Below are positions 1 to 6,177 of a stretch of 8,151 nucleotides of DNA, piece after piece. A program made the translations under genes and the position numbers. The stretch covers positions 1-8,151 of the forward strand of contig JAAYNU010000045.1 in NCBI GenBank assembly GCA_012520695.1. The letters run 5' to 3'. The DNA is from Erysipelothrix sp. (GTDB taxonomy: Bacteria > Bacillota_I > Bacilli_A > Erysipelotrichales > Erysipelotrichaceae). Each line of letters opens with the position of its first letter. Position 1 is the stretch's first letter. A model generated the notes under the pieces. The model had not been told where the DNA came from. It saw only the letters and a list, made by a program, of their open reading frames with translations, and searched no databases.

Positions 1-146
1 CAGATGAAATAGTCAGAATCATCTAAAAATTCTAATAAAGTCTATTTTGTAGATGTTTTTGTCATGTTTTCAAACTTTTTTGTATATTACTCTTGATTCT
101 TAATAGTTAATCTCCTTATATAAACCTGATTTCGTGTCCCCAGGTA
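1..146. other. AT-rich stretch with no supported gene
   Basis: After the TGA of the broken membrane-protein gene (stop at 149-147) the minus strand shows no convincing gene. A weak inverted repeat (ACCTG at 124-128, CAGGT at 141-145, 12-base loop) could act as a poor terminator, but it has only a short T-run after it. An AAGGAGA-like ribosome site near 113-119 is followed only by tiny open frames. A minus-strand ATG at 65-63 reads seven codons to a TAG and then stays open to the window edge, without a ribosome site. The downstream gene, if there is one, lies outside the window. Confidence 0.5.
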
Positions 147-678
147 TCACAGTATACTGTTTGTATTACCATATACACCACCCAAACACCGTAACGCAAA
201 TACTTGATAAGATTCGATCACCGCAAAGTAATGAACAAACTCCGAGAATAAGATGAAAATCAAAGTTTCAGCAATTATTAGAAGTGTTCTATACCCTGAA
301 CTAACAAAGTTTGCTTCTGGAAAGTTTTTAATAATGAGTTGATCCCAAACATCGCAAACCAGATAGCTAAAACCGAAAGTAACTGTACCGGCGGATTCCC
401 AATCGTATTAAAGAGTACTGAAACTACAATTGCAATCCCCATTGATACTCCAGCTTCAATAAGTCCTGTTTTAATTTTTGTATTTCTACTCACTGGCCAG
501 ACCCATACCAAAGGATCTCTTTTACTTACGAAGTAATTAGAAATCAAATCATAAGCACGCGTTGGTTAAATACCGTCGAAGGATAAAGCACACTTGTTAT
601 GTAGAAACTGGGTGCCATGATGAATATTGGCGCAAACGATTTATTATTAATGTGACGATTATAGAGTAGTGCTTTCAT
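147..678 (-). pseudogene. Frameshifted ABC-2-like membrane protein (about 177 aa if repaired)
   Basis: Three consecutive minus-strand frames join into one coherent membrane protein. Piece 1 starts at ATG 678-676, overlapping the GntR stop as ATGA, begins MKALLYNRH and runs to about 560. Piece 2 (about 558 to 350) contains RAYDLISNYF, the WPVSRN motif and a hydrophobic helix. Piece 3 (about 350 to 147) contains VWDQLIIKNF and a long hydrophobic helix, and ends NTNSIL before TGA at 149-147. Each junction needs one missing base restored. The repaired length of 534 nt gives 177 aa, close to the 194-aa and 177-aa membrane proteins of the same operon. The basic start (MKAL vs MRAL) and the W/F-P-V/L-S motif resemble the 194-aa protein and are typical of short ABC-2 permeases. 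Family assignment is by these similarities only. The breaks could be real decay or sequencing errors. An ORF caller would report only the 89-aa middle piece (278-547) from a TTG start. Confidence 0.75.
149..160. repeat. 12-base perfect palindrome ACAGTATACTGT
   Basis: A perfect palindrome at the very 3' end of the broken membrane-protein gene, overlapping its last codons and stop. It shares the word ACAGTATAC with the promoter region of the same operon (3758-3766). It may be a second binding site for the operon's regulator or chance in AT-rich DNA. Nothing obvious is transcribed from it. Confidence 0.3.
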
Positions 679-1043
679 TCTAATGTTTCCTCCAAGAGTC
701 TACGTAGCTCGCTAATACTCATCCCCGAAGCATTCGCTAATTTCTTTATTTCTAGAAGATGCACCTTAATCTCATCTTCATAGGAAGCCTTAATCGAATC
801 TTTATTCAAGCCACTGACATACGATCCTTTTCCCGCCACCGATACAATAAGTCCTTCGCGCTCAAGTTCATCGTAGGCACGTTTTGTCGTAATGACACTT
901 ACTTCAAGATTTTTCGCAAGCAAACGAATGGAAGGCAGTGCATCGTGTTCCTTCAAGAAACCTTTCGCAATGTGTTCCTTTATCTGTGACACAATTTGTT
1001 CATAGATGGCTTGTGTCGAATCTTTTCTAATAATGATATTCAA
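675..1043 (-). CDS. GntR-family transcriptional regulator, YtrA subfamily
   Basis: A short GntR repressor of 122 aa: an N-terminal winged helix-turn-helix (about residues 8-75) and a short helical tail instead of a large effector domain, as in the YtrA subfamily. Visible hallmarks are the opening MNIIIRKDSTQAIYEQI, the LPSIRLLAKNLEVS helix pair followed by TTKRAYDELEREGLI, and the wing GKGSYV. The TTG start at 1043-1041 is preferred over the GTG nine bases upstream because the ribosome site at 1051-1060 abuts that GTG, and because the family usually begins MNIII. Such proteins usually repress their own ABC-transporter operon. Here the gene is fifth of six, 18 bases after the preceding stop, and its stop overlaps the next start (ATGA). 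The likely target is the palindrome at 3747-3762. No missing residues are obvious. Confidence 0.9.
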   Translation of the reverse strand: MNIIIRKDSTQAIYEQIVSQIKEHIAKGFLKEHDALPSIRLLAKNLEVSVITTKRAYDELEREGLIVSVAGKGSYVSGLNKDSIKASYEDEIKVHLLEIKKLANASGMSISELRRLLEETLE

Positions 1044-1050
1044 TTGTGTC

Positions 1051-1060
1051 ACCTCCCTTT
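1051..1060 (-). promoter_or_regulatory. Ribosome binding site that decides the GntR start
   Basis: On the minus strand AAAGGGAGGT reads directly into GTG at 1052-1050, leaving no spacer for that codon. It lies about 10 bases from the GGAGG core to the in-frame TTG at 1043-1041. This spacing, with the family-typical MNIII opening, supports the TTG start and removes three residues from the longest possible frame. Confidence 0.7.
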
Positions 1061-1061
1061 A

Positions 1062-1595
1062 TCATGTAAGATCTTTCGTTAATATTGCTTTTCTAGTTGC
1101 TCGATATGACCAAACACTGATCACAATTGCCACAATCACTAAGTAGACAAGTGATTCAAAAAATAATCCCAAGCCCAATACTACAAATCCAACGATCACG
1201 ATCTCATAACTATTGAACTGAATCGCTAGGCTGAGCCATGACGCTGTGAGTGAAAGACAAAACTGAATTACAATCATATCAAGTCGAAATCCCGTTCTAA
1301 ATTTTTCGAGAAATATAAGAGCGATTGCTCCACATATTAGATTTACCATAAATGTATGCTTCACCAGCGCAACACCAAGACCCTCATAGGATGCATTGGT
1401 TGAGCCGATGAAATCCAACCCTTCGTGTACACTGTAACTAAATGTGATTACACTGAATGCGATGATTGTACCGAAATATAGGTAGTACCATTCACTTCCA
1501 AAATTTTGAAAAGATAGAATCAAGATTAAAATCATATACACAATAGAACCAATGAAGATGGACAGAGAATTTTTATACTTTATATACTTATTCAT
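1062..1595 (-). CDS. Small ABC-2-like integral membrane protein (177 aa)
   Basis: I do not recognise a specific family. The protein is very hydrophobic with about six predicted membrane helices (roughly residues 11-28, 38-55, 81-96, 106-126, 131-147 and 149-163), a basic start and a basic C-terminal tail (YRATRKAILTKD). It has no signal peptidase site or soluble domain. The ATG at 1595 overlaps the TGA of the preceding ATPase gene as ATGA, with GGAGG about five bases upstream, so the two are translationally coupled. The context suggests a membrane-spanning subunit of the ABC system, with the 194-aa protein at 3147-3731 and the broken gene at 147-678 as the other likely permease subunits. Substrate unknown. 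Confidence 0.8.
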   Translation of the reverse strand: MNKYIKYKNSLSIFIGSIVYMILILILSFQNFGSEWYYLYFGTIIAFSVITFSYSVHEGLDFIGSTNASYEGLGVALVKHTFMVNLICGAIALIFLEKFRTGFRLDMIVIQFCLSLTASWLSLAIQFNSYEIVIVGFVVLGLGLFFESLVYLVIVAIVISVWSYRATRKAILTKDLT

Positions 1596-2398
1596 TTCTT
1601 ACCTCCTAGAAGAAGGACAATTTGTTTGACAGTACCTGGATAGGAATCGATTGTCCCCGGATCTACCAGTATTTCAACACGAGACCCTACGCTTCGCTTG
1701 CCGTAAACTCTGCCTTTGGGTATATCTGACTCATTACCCGTCCACACATGATACATTTCCAATAAATCATAGATGTTTCCCGAATACTCCACACTGCCAC
1801 TTTCGATATATATCAGCTGATCGCTGATGTCTTCAAAATCTTCAATCGCATTACTGGCAACCACAAGTGTACTCTTTCCATCACTTAACATCTTCTCAAT
1901 AAGCGTAAACAAGAGTGTCTTATGACGCTCATCGAGACCAAGTGTTGGCTCATCGAGTAGATAGACCCTAGGCCTGTGAGCCATCGCAATTGCTAGCATC
2001 AAGAGCTTTGAGTACCCTTTTGATAGTTCACCCACATTTTGAAAGAGCGATAAGTGCAACTGACTCAAAAGTGATGTGAATAACTCACTATCCCAATTCA
2101 GGAATGAATCCTCCATCATCGTAGAGATGTTCACTAAGACTGTAGACTTATTTAGGGGCATGTATGATGGAACATAGCCAATCGAATCCGTTAGTTTATA
2201 GTCCTCAATTGATTTCCCGTAGAGTTCAATCTCTCCTTCGAAGTTTCGAATTGACCCAGCAATCAACTTCAGCAATGTCGATTTACCACCCGAGTTTTTC
2301 GCAACAACCAAGTTAAGTGTTCCTTGCTCCATCGTGATGTTGAGGTCATTAAGTTTCATACCAATTCTATTCTTGTTTAGATGTTTAATTTTAATCAT
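1592..2398 (-). CDS. ABC transporter ATP-binding protein with degenerate nucleotide-site motifs
   Basis: ABC ATPase of 268 aa, the second of two in the operon. The fold is recognisable: Walker A-like AKNSGGKST (33-41), signature-like LSKGY (125-129), Walker B VYLLDE (145-150) with the catalytic glutamate E150, and D-loop LGLD (153-156). Several consensus residues are replaced. Two Walker A glycines are Ala33 and Ser36, the Q-loop position reads VPSYM with no Gln, and the H-loop histidine aligns with Asn183 (ASNAIED against SSHNVSE in the other ATPase). About 55 residues follow the core as a C-terminal extension (ending VLLLGGKK) that I cannot assign. The start ATG at 2398-2396 overlaps the preceding TGA (ATGA) and has a GAGGT site 8 bases upstream. 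The likely role is the non-consensus half of a heterodimeric ATPase, an inference from the pairing. Confidence 0.88.
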   Translation of the reverse strand: MIKIKHLNKNRIGMKLNDLNITMEQGTLNLVVAKNSGGKSTLLKLIAGSIRNFEGEIELYGKSIEDYKLTDSIGYVPSYMPLNKSTVLVNISTMMEDSFLNWDSELFTSLLSQLHLSLFQNVGELSKGYSKLLMLAIAMAHRPRVYLLDEPTLGLDERHKTLLFTLIEKMLSDGKSTLVVASNAIEDFEDISDQLIYIESGSVEYSGNIYDLLEMYHVWTGNESDIPKGRVYGKRSVGSRVEILVDPGTIDSYPGTVKQIVLLLGGKK

Positions 2399-3147
2399 CG
2401 TATATACCTCGTCTGCATCAAAGCAGTAAATGTTTGAAGCGATGGATTTGATTCATAGGTCGATATATCCCGAACACGAAACTGTTCCAATAAACTAATC
2501 GCTTCATCTCGAAATGTTTCAATATCACATTGGAATAAAATAGTACCCTTTTCCATGTATGCGATATAATCTACAATATCCTCTAACTCCGAAACATTAT
2601 GAGAAGAAATTAATACCGTCACATCTTCTTCGTATACTACATTACGAAGATCATTCAGAAGTTGAGTACGAATAAAGGGATCAATACCATCACTGGGTTC
2701 ATCAAACACAAAGATCTTTGCGCTATGACTCAGTGCAGCTGCCTGCATCAATCGCTGTTTCATTCCCAATGACATCTTCGAAACCTTATCTTTCATTTGA
2801 AGTCCGTAATTACCACAATATTCCTCAAATCGGCTCTGATCCCATGCTTTATATGCATAGCGCATCAGCCTTCCGACATCCTTTACTCGATACGACTTCG
2901 AAAGTTTTAATTCATCAAAGATGAATGCGAGATCAGACCGGAAGTCATTCACACCATTGAACGAAATTGTTTCCTCTCCCGTAAAGATTCTACGGCAGAT
3001 TAGATTGATGAGTGTGGACTTACCAGCACCGTTCTCACCGATCAAACCCATAACACATCCCTTAGGTAGTTCTAGATTCAATGCGTTTATATTAAAATCA
3101 TCATAACTGAAGTTAAGGTCCTTAATAATGAGTCCATTCTGTTCCAT
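2395..3147 (-). CDS. ABC transporter ATP-binding protein (canonical, YtrB-like)
   Basis: ABC ATPase of 250 aa that should power the transporter at the inner face of the membrane. All main motifs are intact: Walker A GENGAGKST (37-45), signature SLGMKQR (126-132), Walker B IFVFDE (145-150), D-loop GID (154-156) and switch histidine H183 in SSHNVSELED. The Q-loop position reads FDELKL, with Asp in place of Gln, as I recall from CcmA/YtrB-type exporter ATPases. It starts at ATG 3147-3145, sharing one base with the TAA of the preceding membrane protein (TAATG), with a GGAGGTG site upstream. It is followed in a 4-base overlap by the degenerate ATPase, so the two are probably made in equal amounts and may form a heterodimer. 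The transported compound cannot be read from the sequence. Confidence 0.92.
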   Translation of the reverse strand: MEQNGLIIKDLNFSYDDFNINALNLELPKGCVMGLIGENGAGKSTLINLICRRIFTGEETISFNGVNDFRSDLAFIFDELKLSKSYRVKDVGRLMRYAYKAWDQSRFEEYCGNYGLQMKDKVSKMSLGMKQRLMQAAALSHSAKIFVFDEPSDGIDPFIRTQLLNDLRNVVYEEDVTVLISSHNVSELEDIVDYIAYMEKGTILFQCDIETFRDEAISLLEQFRVRDISTYESNPSLQTFTALMQTRYIR

Positions 3148-3731
3148 TAAATGACACCTCCAAGATGATACCCTGCTCTACTTTGGAAATAGTAATTAAC
3201 TACGTGAACACACACTGCATAGATAGAAATAAACAACACCAATGCATGACGCTTATCTAAATCATAAATAAGCGCAGAACCAATGAACCCAAATAATAAG
3301 ACAAGAACCATGAATGTTCTCTTAAATCCTTGTCCGCGATAATTCTTTTGTGCGTTCACAAAGAAAAGTGTAAAGATGGTAGTCCAGATAAACATGTAAT
3401 AACCAAAATCAACCACTAAATATGTCGCTGTATCCATCAGATTAAAAATTATCATTCCAATACCATAGAACAGAATCCCCAATACTAGAGCGTGAAGAAT
3501 ATTAAATAAATATTCTTTCAAATACGAAAGCGGAAATACATGATCAAAAGGAGTTCCTTTTTCCTTATTTGTATCCAATATGTATTGTAATGGTACATAT
3601 GTAGACATAAACAAATTATTAATCTTTTTAAAGTATACGACATCGATTAACAAGAAAAGTATTACCATAAAAAACATGTACGTCTTTGCATTGAATGGTT
3701 TCTTAAGCTGTGTGTATGCAAGTGCTCTCAT
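3147..3731 (-). CDS. Small ABC-2-like permease subunit (194 aa), first gene of the GntR-ABC operon
   Basis: Integral membrane protein with about five or six helices (roughly residues 18-34, 75-97, 104-124, 138-156, 161-180) and a hydrophilic segment at about 52-70. The start MRALAYTQLKKPFN and the FPLSYLKEY motif before the second helix resemble short ABC-2 permeases, which carry a (L/F)P(V/L)S segment at this place. No extracytoplasmic domain is visible. ATG at 3731-3729 has an excellent AAGGAGG site 7 bases upstream, the first gene after the promoter at 3760-3789. It shares one base with the canonical ATPase gene. The likely role is membrane subunit of an exporter-type ABC system. The assignment rests on context and topology rather than a recognised family signature. 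Confidence 0.8.
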   Translation of the reverse strand: MRALAYTQLKKPFNAKTYMFFMVILFLLIDVVYFKKINNLFMSTYVPLQYILDTNKEKGTPFDHVFPLSYLKEYLFNILHALVLGILFYGIGMIIFNLMDTATYLVVDFGYYMFIWTTIFTLFFVNAQKNYRGQGFKRTFMVLVLLFGFIGSALIYDLDKRHALVLFISIYAVCVHVVNYYFQSRAGYHLGGVI

Positions 3732-3746
3732 AATAGACCCTCCTTG

Positions 3747-3762
3747 ACTGTATATATACAGT
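3747..3762. promoter_or_regulatory. Candidate operator: 16-base perfect palindrome
   Basis: ACTGTATATATACAGT is a perfect palindrome that begins inside the -10 element and covers the expected start site of the ABC operon. A dimeric repressor bound here would block RNA polymerase. The operon encodes its own GntR-type regulator, so autorepression is the simplest reading. Further ACTGT words occur upstream in the promoter spacer. The link to this particular regulator is inferred. Confidence 0.65.
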
Positions 3763-3789
3763 ATACACAGTTACATGAACAGTTGTCAA
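3760..3789 (-). promoter_or_regulatory. Sigma-A-type promoter of the GntR-ABC operon
   Basis: On the minus strand a perfect -35 TTGACA (3789-3784) is followed by an 18-base spacer and -10 TATACT (3765-3760). Transcription would start near 3753, giving a leader of about 20 bases before the first ATG at 3731. The promoter begins only five bases beyond the T-tract of the pcp terminator, so the ABC operon is a separate transcription unit. Confidence 0.8.
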
Positions 3790-3794
3790 TGGCG

Positions 3795-3821
3795 AAAAAA
3801 AACAAACCCCGAAGGATTTGT
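3795..3821 (-). terminator. Intrinsic terminator after pcp
   Basis: On the minus strand ACAAATCC (3821-3814) pairs with GGGTTTGT (3809-3802), an 8-bp stem with one G-T pair, around a TTCG tetraloop. A run of eight T residues (3802-3795) follows. The hairpin starts two bases after the pcp stop codon and ends the DUF969-DUF979-pcp operon. Confidence 0.9.
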
Positions 3822-3823
3822 CT

Positions 3824-4468
3824 TTAAGATATTTCACCACCAACGACTTTTAGATCCGTGTCGTTTGTGAGTGTTGCTTTGATTGCGGCATCAAGAGCCA
3901 CTGTAATTTGAGCTATTGTAAGTGATGGGCTTGTTGGTTTATCAAGCACTTGTTCACTCGCATACGGAACATGGATGAATCCACCCTTCGTATTCAGACC
4001 CTTTTTATCAATCAGATAAAGCAGTCCATACATAAGATGGTTACATACAAACGTACCCGCTGTATTCGAAACAGTTGATGGAACACCCGCTGTTTTGATT
4101 GCCTCAGTAATTGCTTTTACTGGAAGTGTACTGAAGTAAGCTGGTTCACCGTCTGTTTTAATCGCATGATCAATGGGCTGTTTGCCTTTATTATCTGGAA
4201 TACGTGCATCATCAACATTAATGGCAACGCGTTCAGGAGTAACTCCGAAACGGTTCCCTGCTTGTCCTACACAGATGACGAAATCAGGTTGATGCTTGTC
4301 GATTGCTTGTTCTAGCAGGTCAATGGATTCATTGAATACCGTTGGTATTTCAACCTTGATAATTTCAGCACCACCAATTTTATCTTGTAGACCCTTCACT
4401 GCTTCATAAGCAGGGTTCATGGATTCTCCTCCGAATGGATCAAATCCTGTAATCAATACTTTTTTCAT
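3824..4468 (-). CDS. pcp: Pyrrolidone-carboxylate (pyroglutamyl) peptidase, C15 family
   Basis: Cytoplasmic cysteine peptidase that removes N-terminal pyroglutamate (5-oxoproline) from peptides. The 214-aa length matches the family. It opens with [19 protein letters not shown], the usual substrate-pocket signature. The catalytic triad is visible as Glu79 (TPERVAINV), Cys142 ([12 protein letters not shown]) and His166 (FIHVPY), in the same order and spacing as the well-studied Bacillus enzymes. No signal peptide is present. ATG at 4468-4466 has an AAGGAGG site 9 bases upstream, 16 bases after the DUF979 stop. It is the last gene of the operon, followed at once by the terminator at 3795-3821. 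Its place behind a DUF969/DUF979 membrane pair suggests that released pyroglutamate, or pyroglutamyl peptides, are handled by those proteins. Confidence 0.96.
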   Translation of the reverse strand: MKKVLITGFDPFGGESMNPAYEAVKGLQDKIGGAEIIKVEIPTVFNESIDLLEQAIDKHQPDFVICVGQAGNRFGVTPERVAINVDDARIPDNKGKQPIDHAIKTDGEPAYFSTLPVKAITEAIKTAGVPSTVSNTAGTFVCNHLMYGLLYLIDKKGLNTKGGFIHVPYASEQVLDKPTSPSLTIAQITVALDAAIKATLTNDTDLKVVGGEIS

Positions 4469-4484
4469 TTTGAAATTCCTCCTT

Positions 4485-5435
4485 TTAGAATGCTAAGAAA
4501 TACATTAAGAATATATGAGACACCAACATCACAAGCGCAAACGGCGTTTGATAACGAATAATTGTATTTTGGCTTTTCGCATTCAATAAGTTCGCGGGAA
4601 CAATATTGAAGTTCGCAGCCATTGGCGTCATAAGAGTACCGCAGAAACCAGCCGTCATCGCTAGCGCACTCGCAATCACTGGATTTCCACCTTGACTCAT
4701 GACAAAAGGAATACCAATTCCCACAGTGATTACAGTAAATGCCGCAAAGGCATTCCCCATAATCATCGTAAATATAGCCATACCCACACAGTACGCAACA
4801 ACACCGAAGAAAATACTTCCTTCAGGTATCATCGAACCCATTACCTGGGAAATAACTTCCCCTAAACCAGCTGCAGTAAAGATAGTTCCTAAAGCACCTA
4901 AGAGCTGAGGAAGAATCAATGTTGATCCCATAGTACGAACAAGACGTTCACCATCACCCACAACACGACTTACCGGCATCTTTGTAATCATTTTAAGTGA
5001 TATCACACCCACTAAGGATGCTAGACCAATCGCAATATAACCCAGATCCGCATCCCCAATTGCACCCTTCGCAAACATCGGTAATATGGATGTAAAGAAG
5101 AAAGCCCCAATCGCGATGGATATGGAAGGAATAAAAATCATATTCCCAAGCTTTGTTGAACTGTCATCCTTAAACGATTGCGCAACCTCACTGATATCCG
5201 TAATGTTCACAAGTTTAAGCGCTGAAAGAATTCCTAAGAAGATAACCAATACTCCGTTGATTGCATCTGGGATAACTGGACCCAAACCAAACAATAAAGC
5301 TAATATAAACCAGAATGCGAAAACACCATATTTACGATTTCCCTCAACGGACTTATAACCATTGATTGCACTGGCAAGAAGGATAAATGCGATGAGAATA
5401 TACCACATCTCTAAAAAGAGTTTCCAGAAGGTCAT
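4485..5435 (-). CDS. DUF979 family membrane protein (putative 5-oxoproline transporter subunit)
   Basis: Integral membrane protein of 316 aa, normal length for DUF979, with about eight or more hydrophobic helices along its whole length. Recognisable family stretches are the N-terminal [17 protein letters not shown] segment, the [20 protein letters not shown] loop, and the C-terminal [20 protein letters not shown] and [14 protein letters not shown], which resemble ion- or organic-acid-transporter loops. DUF979 almost always sits next to DUF969 and often next to pcp. From memory, genetic and comparative work has linked the pair to 5-oxoproline uptake, but I cannot verify that here. ATG at 5435 shares one base with the TAA of the DUF969 frame (TAATG) and has a GGGGG site 9 bases upstream. 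This subunit is intact although its partner is frameshifted. Confidence 0.9.
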   Translation of the reverse strand: MTFWKLFLEMWYILIAFILLASAINGYKSVEGNRKYGVFAFWFILALLFGLGPVIPDAINGVLVIFLGILSALKLVNITDISEVAQSFKDDSSTKLGNMIFIPSISIAIGAFFFTSILPMFAKGAIGDADLGYIAIGLASLVGVISLKMITKMPVSRVVGDGERLVRTMGSTLILPQLLGALGTIFTAAGLGEVISQVMGSMIPEGSIFFGVVAYCVGMAIFTMIMGNAFAAFTVITVGIGIPFVMSQGGNPVIASALAMTAGFCGTLMTPMAANFNIVPANLLNAKSQNTIIRYQTPFALVMLVSHIFLMYFLAF

Positions 5436-6110
5436 TATTTATGTCCCCCTAACTTTTTATCAAGTAAGGCAAACTGAATCGCACTCAAAACCAGCGCTAT
5501 AATGAACACAGGCACTGACCACAAGGCAATCTGGGACAAGGTTACATTGTAACCCGCCTCATTCATTGTCCCCACTACAAGCGCTACACCAGCCGATGCA
5601 GGAAACAACATTTGACCAAAAAAGTTCGCATAGTTATCTGATGCGGATGCTGCTCCTTTAAGAATTTCAGAATCCTTTTCAGGCAGTTCTGTTTGACCTT
5701 CCTTTAGAAGTGATCCTTCTGCCATAGGATAAATAAGTGGACGTACAAACTGAGGATGACCCCCGAGTTTCAAGGACATCGCTGCTGCGGATTGACGAAC
5801 TAACTGATACAGCCATAAGATTCTACCCGCTGTAAGACTAGTGGCCTTCTGAATCAATTTGACGGCCTGTTCCTTCAGACCATATCGCTCCGATATTTCT
5901 AATAATTGGTAAAGTAAGAATGAGTACTGTCATCCCACGATTCATGACAAATCGACTCCCCAATATTTCAAGAACCTCTACAAATCCAATTCCCCCAATT
6001 AAGGCAGTTACAATCGCCGCTACAATAACAACGACTAATGAATCGATCTTAAAACTAAAGCCAAGAACGATAATCGCAATTCCAATAAATAACCACCAAT
6101 TAATGATCAT
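5435..6110 (-). pseudogene. DUF969 family membrane protein, interrupted by a one-base insertion
   Basis: The DUF969 partner of DUF979, split over two frames. The N-terminal frame (6110 to about 5900) gives MIINWWLFIGIAIIVLGFSF through FVMNRGMTVLILTLPII, then runs out of family and stops at TAG 5840-5838. The next frame continues with ISERYGLKEQAVKL, then IQKATSLTAGRILWLYQL, LKLGGHPQFVRP and DNYANFFGQ to TAA at 5437-5435, all typical of the family. The span is 676 nt; removing one base gives 225 codons, i.e. 224 aa, the normal length. The extra base lies near the AGAAAT stretch at 5894-5900. A second frame starting at 5857 has an ATT codon and no ribosome site, so it is not an independent gene. 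Cause: a genuine mutation, which would inactivate the two-protein system, or a sequencing error. No programmed-frameshift signal is evident. ATG at 6110 has GGCGG 8 bases upstream. Confidence 0.88.
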
Positions 6111-6144
6111 CCTTCAATCCGCCTTTATTAATATTTATTAGCAC

Positions 6145-6173
6145 AGTATATGTTATTAAGACACTTAATACAA
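6145..6173 (-). promoter_or_regulatory. Candidate promoter of the DUF969-DUF979-pcp operon
   Basis: On the minus strand TTGTAT (6173-6168) is followed by 17 bases and TATACT (6150-6145). The -10 is good, the -35 weak. It lies between the ThrE small-subunit stop (6178) and the DUF969 start (6110). No terminator separates the two operons, so readthrough from the thrE genes is possible. Confidence 0.5.
6154..6170. promoter_or_regulatory. Candidate operator TATTAAG-ACA-CTTAATA
   Basis: A perfect 7-bp inverted repeat with a 3-base centre sits inside the spacer of the candidate promoter at 6145-6173. It is AT-rich and not followed by a T-run, so a terminator is unlikely. The position suits a repressor site. 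I cannot name the regulator. Confidence 0.5.
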
Positions 6174-6177
6174 TGAA

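Noticed and set aside
1..65. Start of another gene at minus-strand ATG 65-63, with an in-frame TAG after seven codons and an open frame beyond
   Set aside because: No ribosome site, immediate stop, and too little sequence to recognise a product.
278..547. A stand-alone 89-aa membrane protein starting at TTG
   Set aside because: Coding-like sequence continues into it from upstream in another frame and out of it downstream in a third, and there is no ribosome site. It is the middle of a broken gene.
4699..5358. Plus-strand open frames opposite DUF979
   Set aside because: They are antisense shadows of a clear membrane-protein gene, with no ribosome sites or family features.
5435..5857. A separate 140-aa gene for the second half of DUF969
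   Set aside because: Its start would be an ATT codon with no ribosome site, and the DUF969 sequence extends upstream in the same frame (ISERYGLKEQAVKL) to the frameshift.
5890..5905. Programmed +1 frameshift in DUF969
   Set aside because: There is no slippery stop or rare-codon motif at the junction and the frame-0 stop is about 60 bases downstream, so a mutation or sequence error is simpler.
6154..6170. Terminator of the thrE-type operon
   Set aside because: The stem is almost all A-T and no T-run follows on the minus strand; its place in a promoter spacer fits an operator better.
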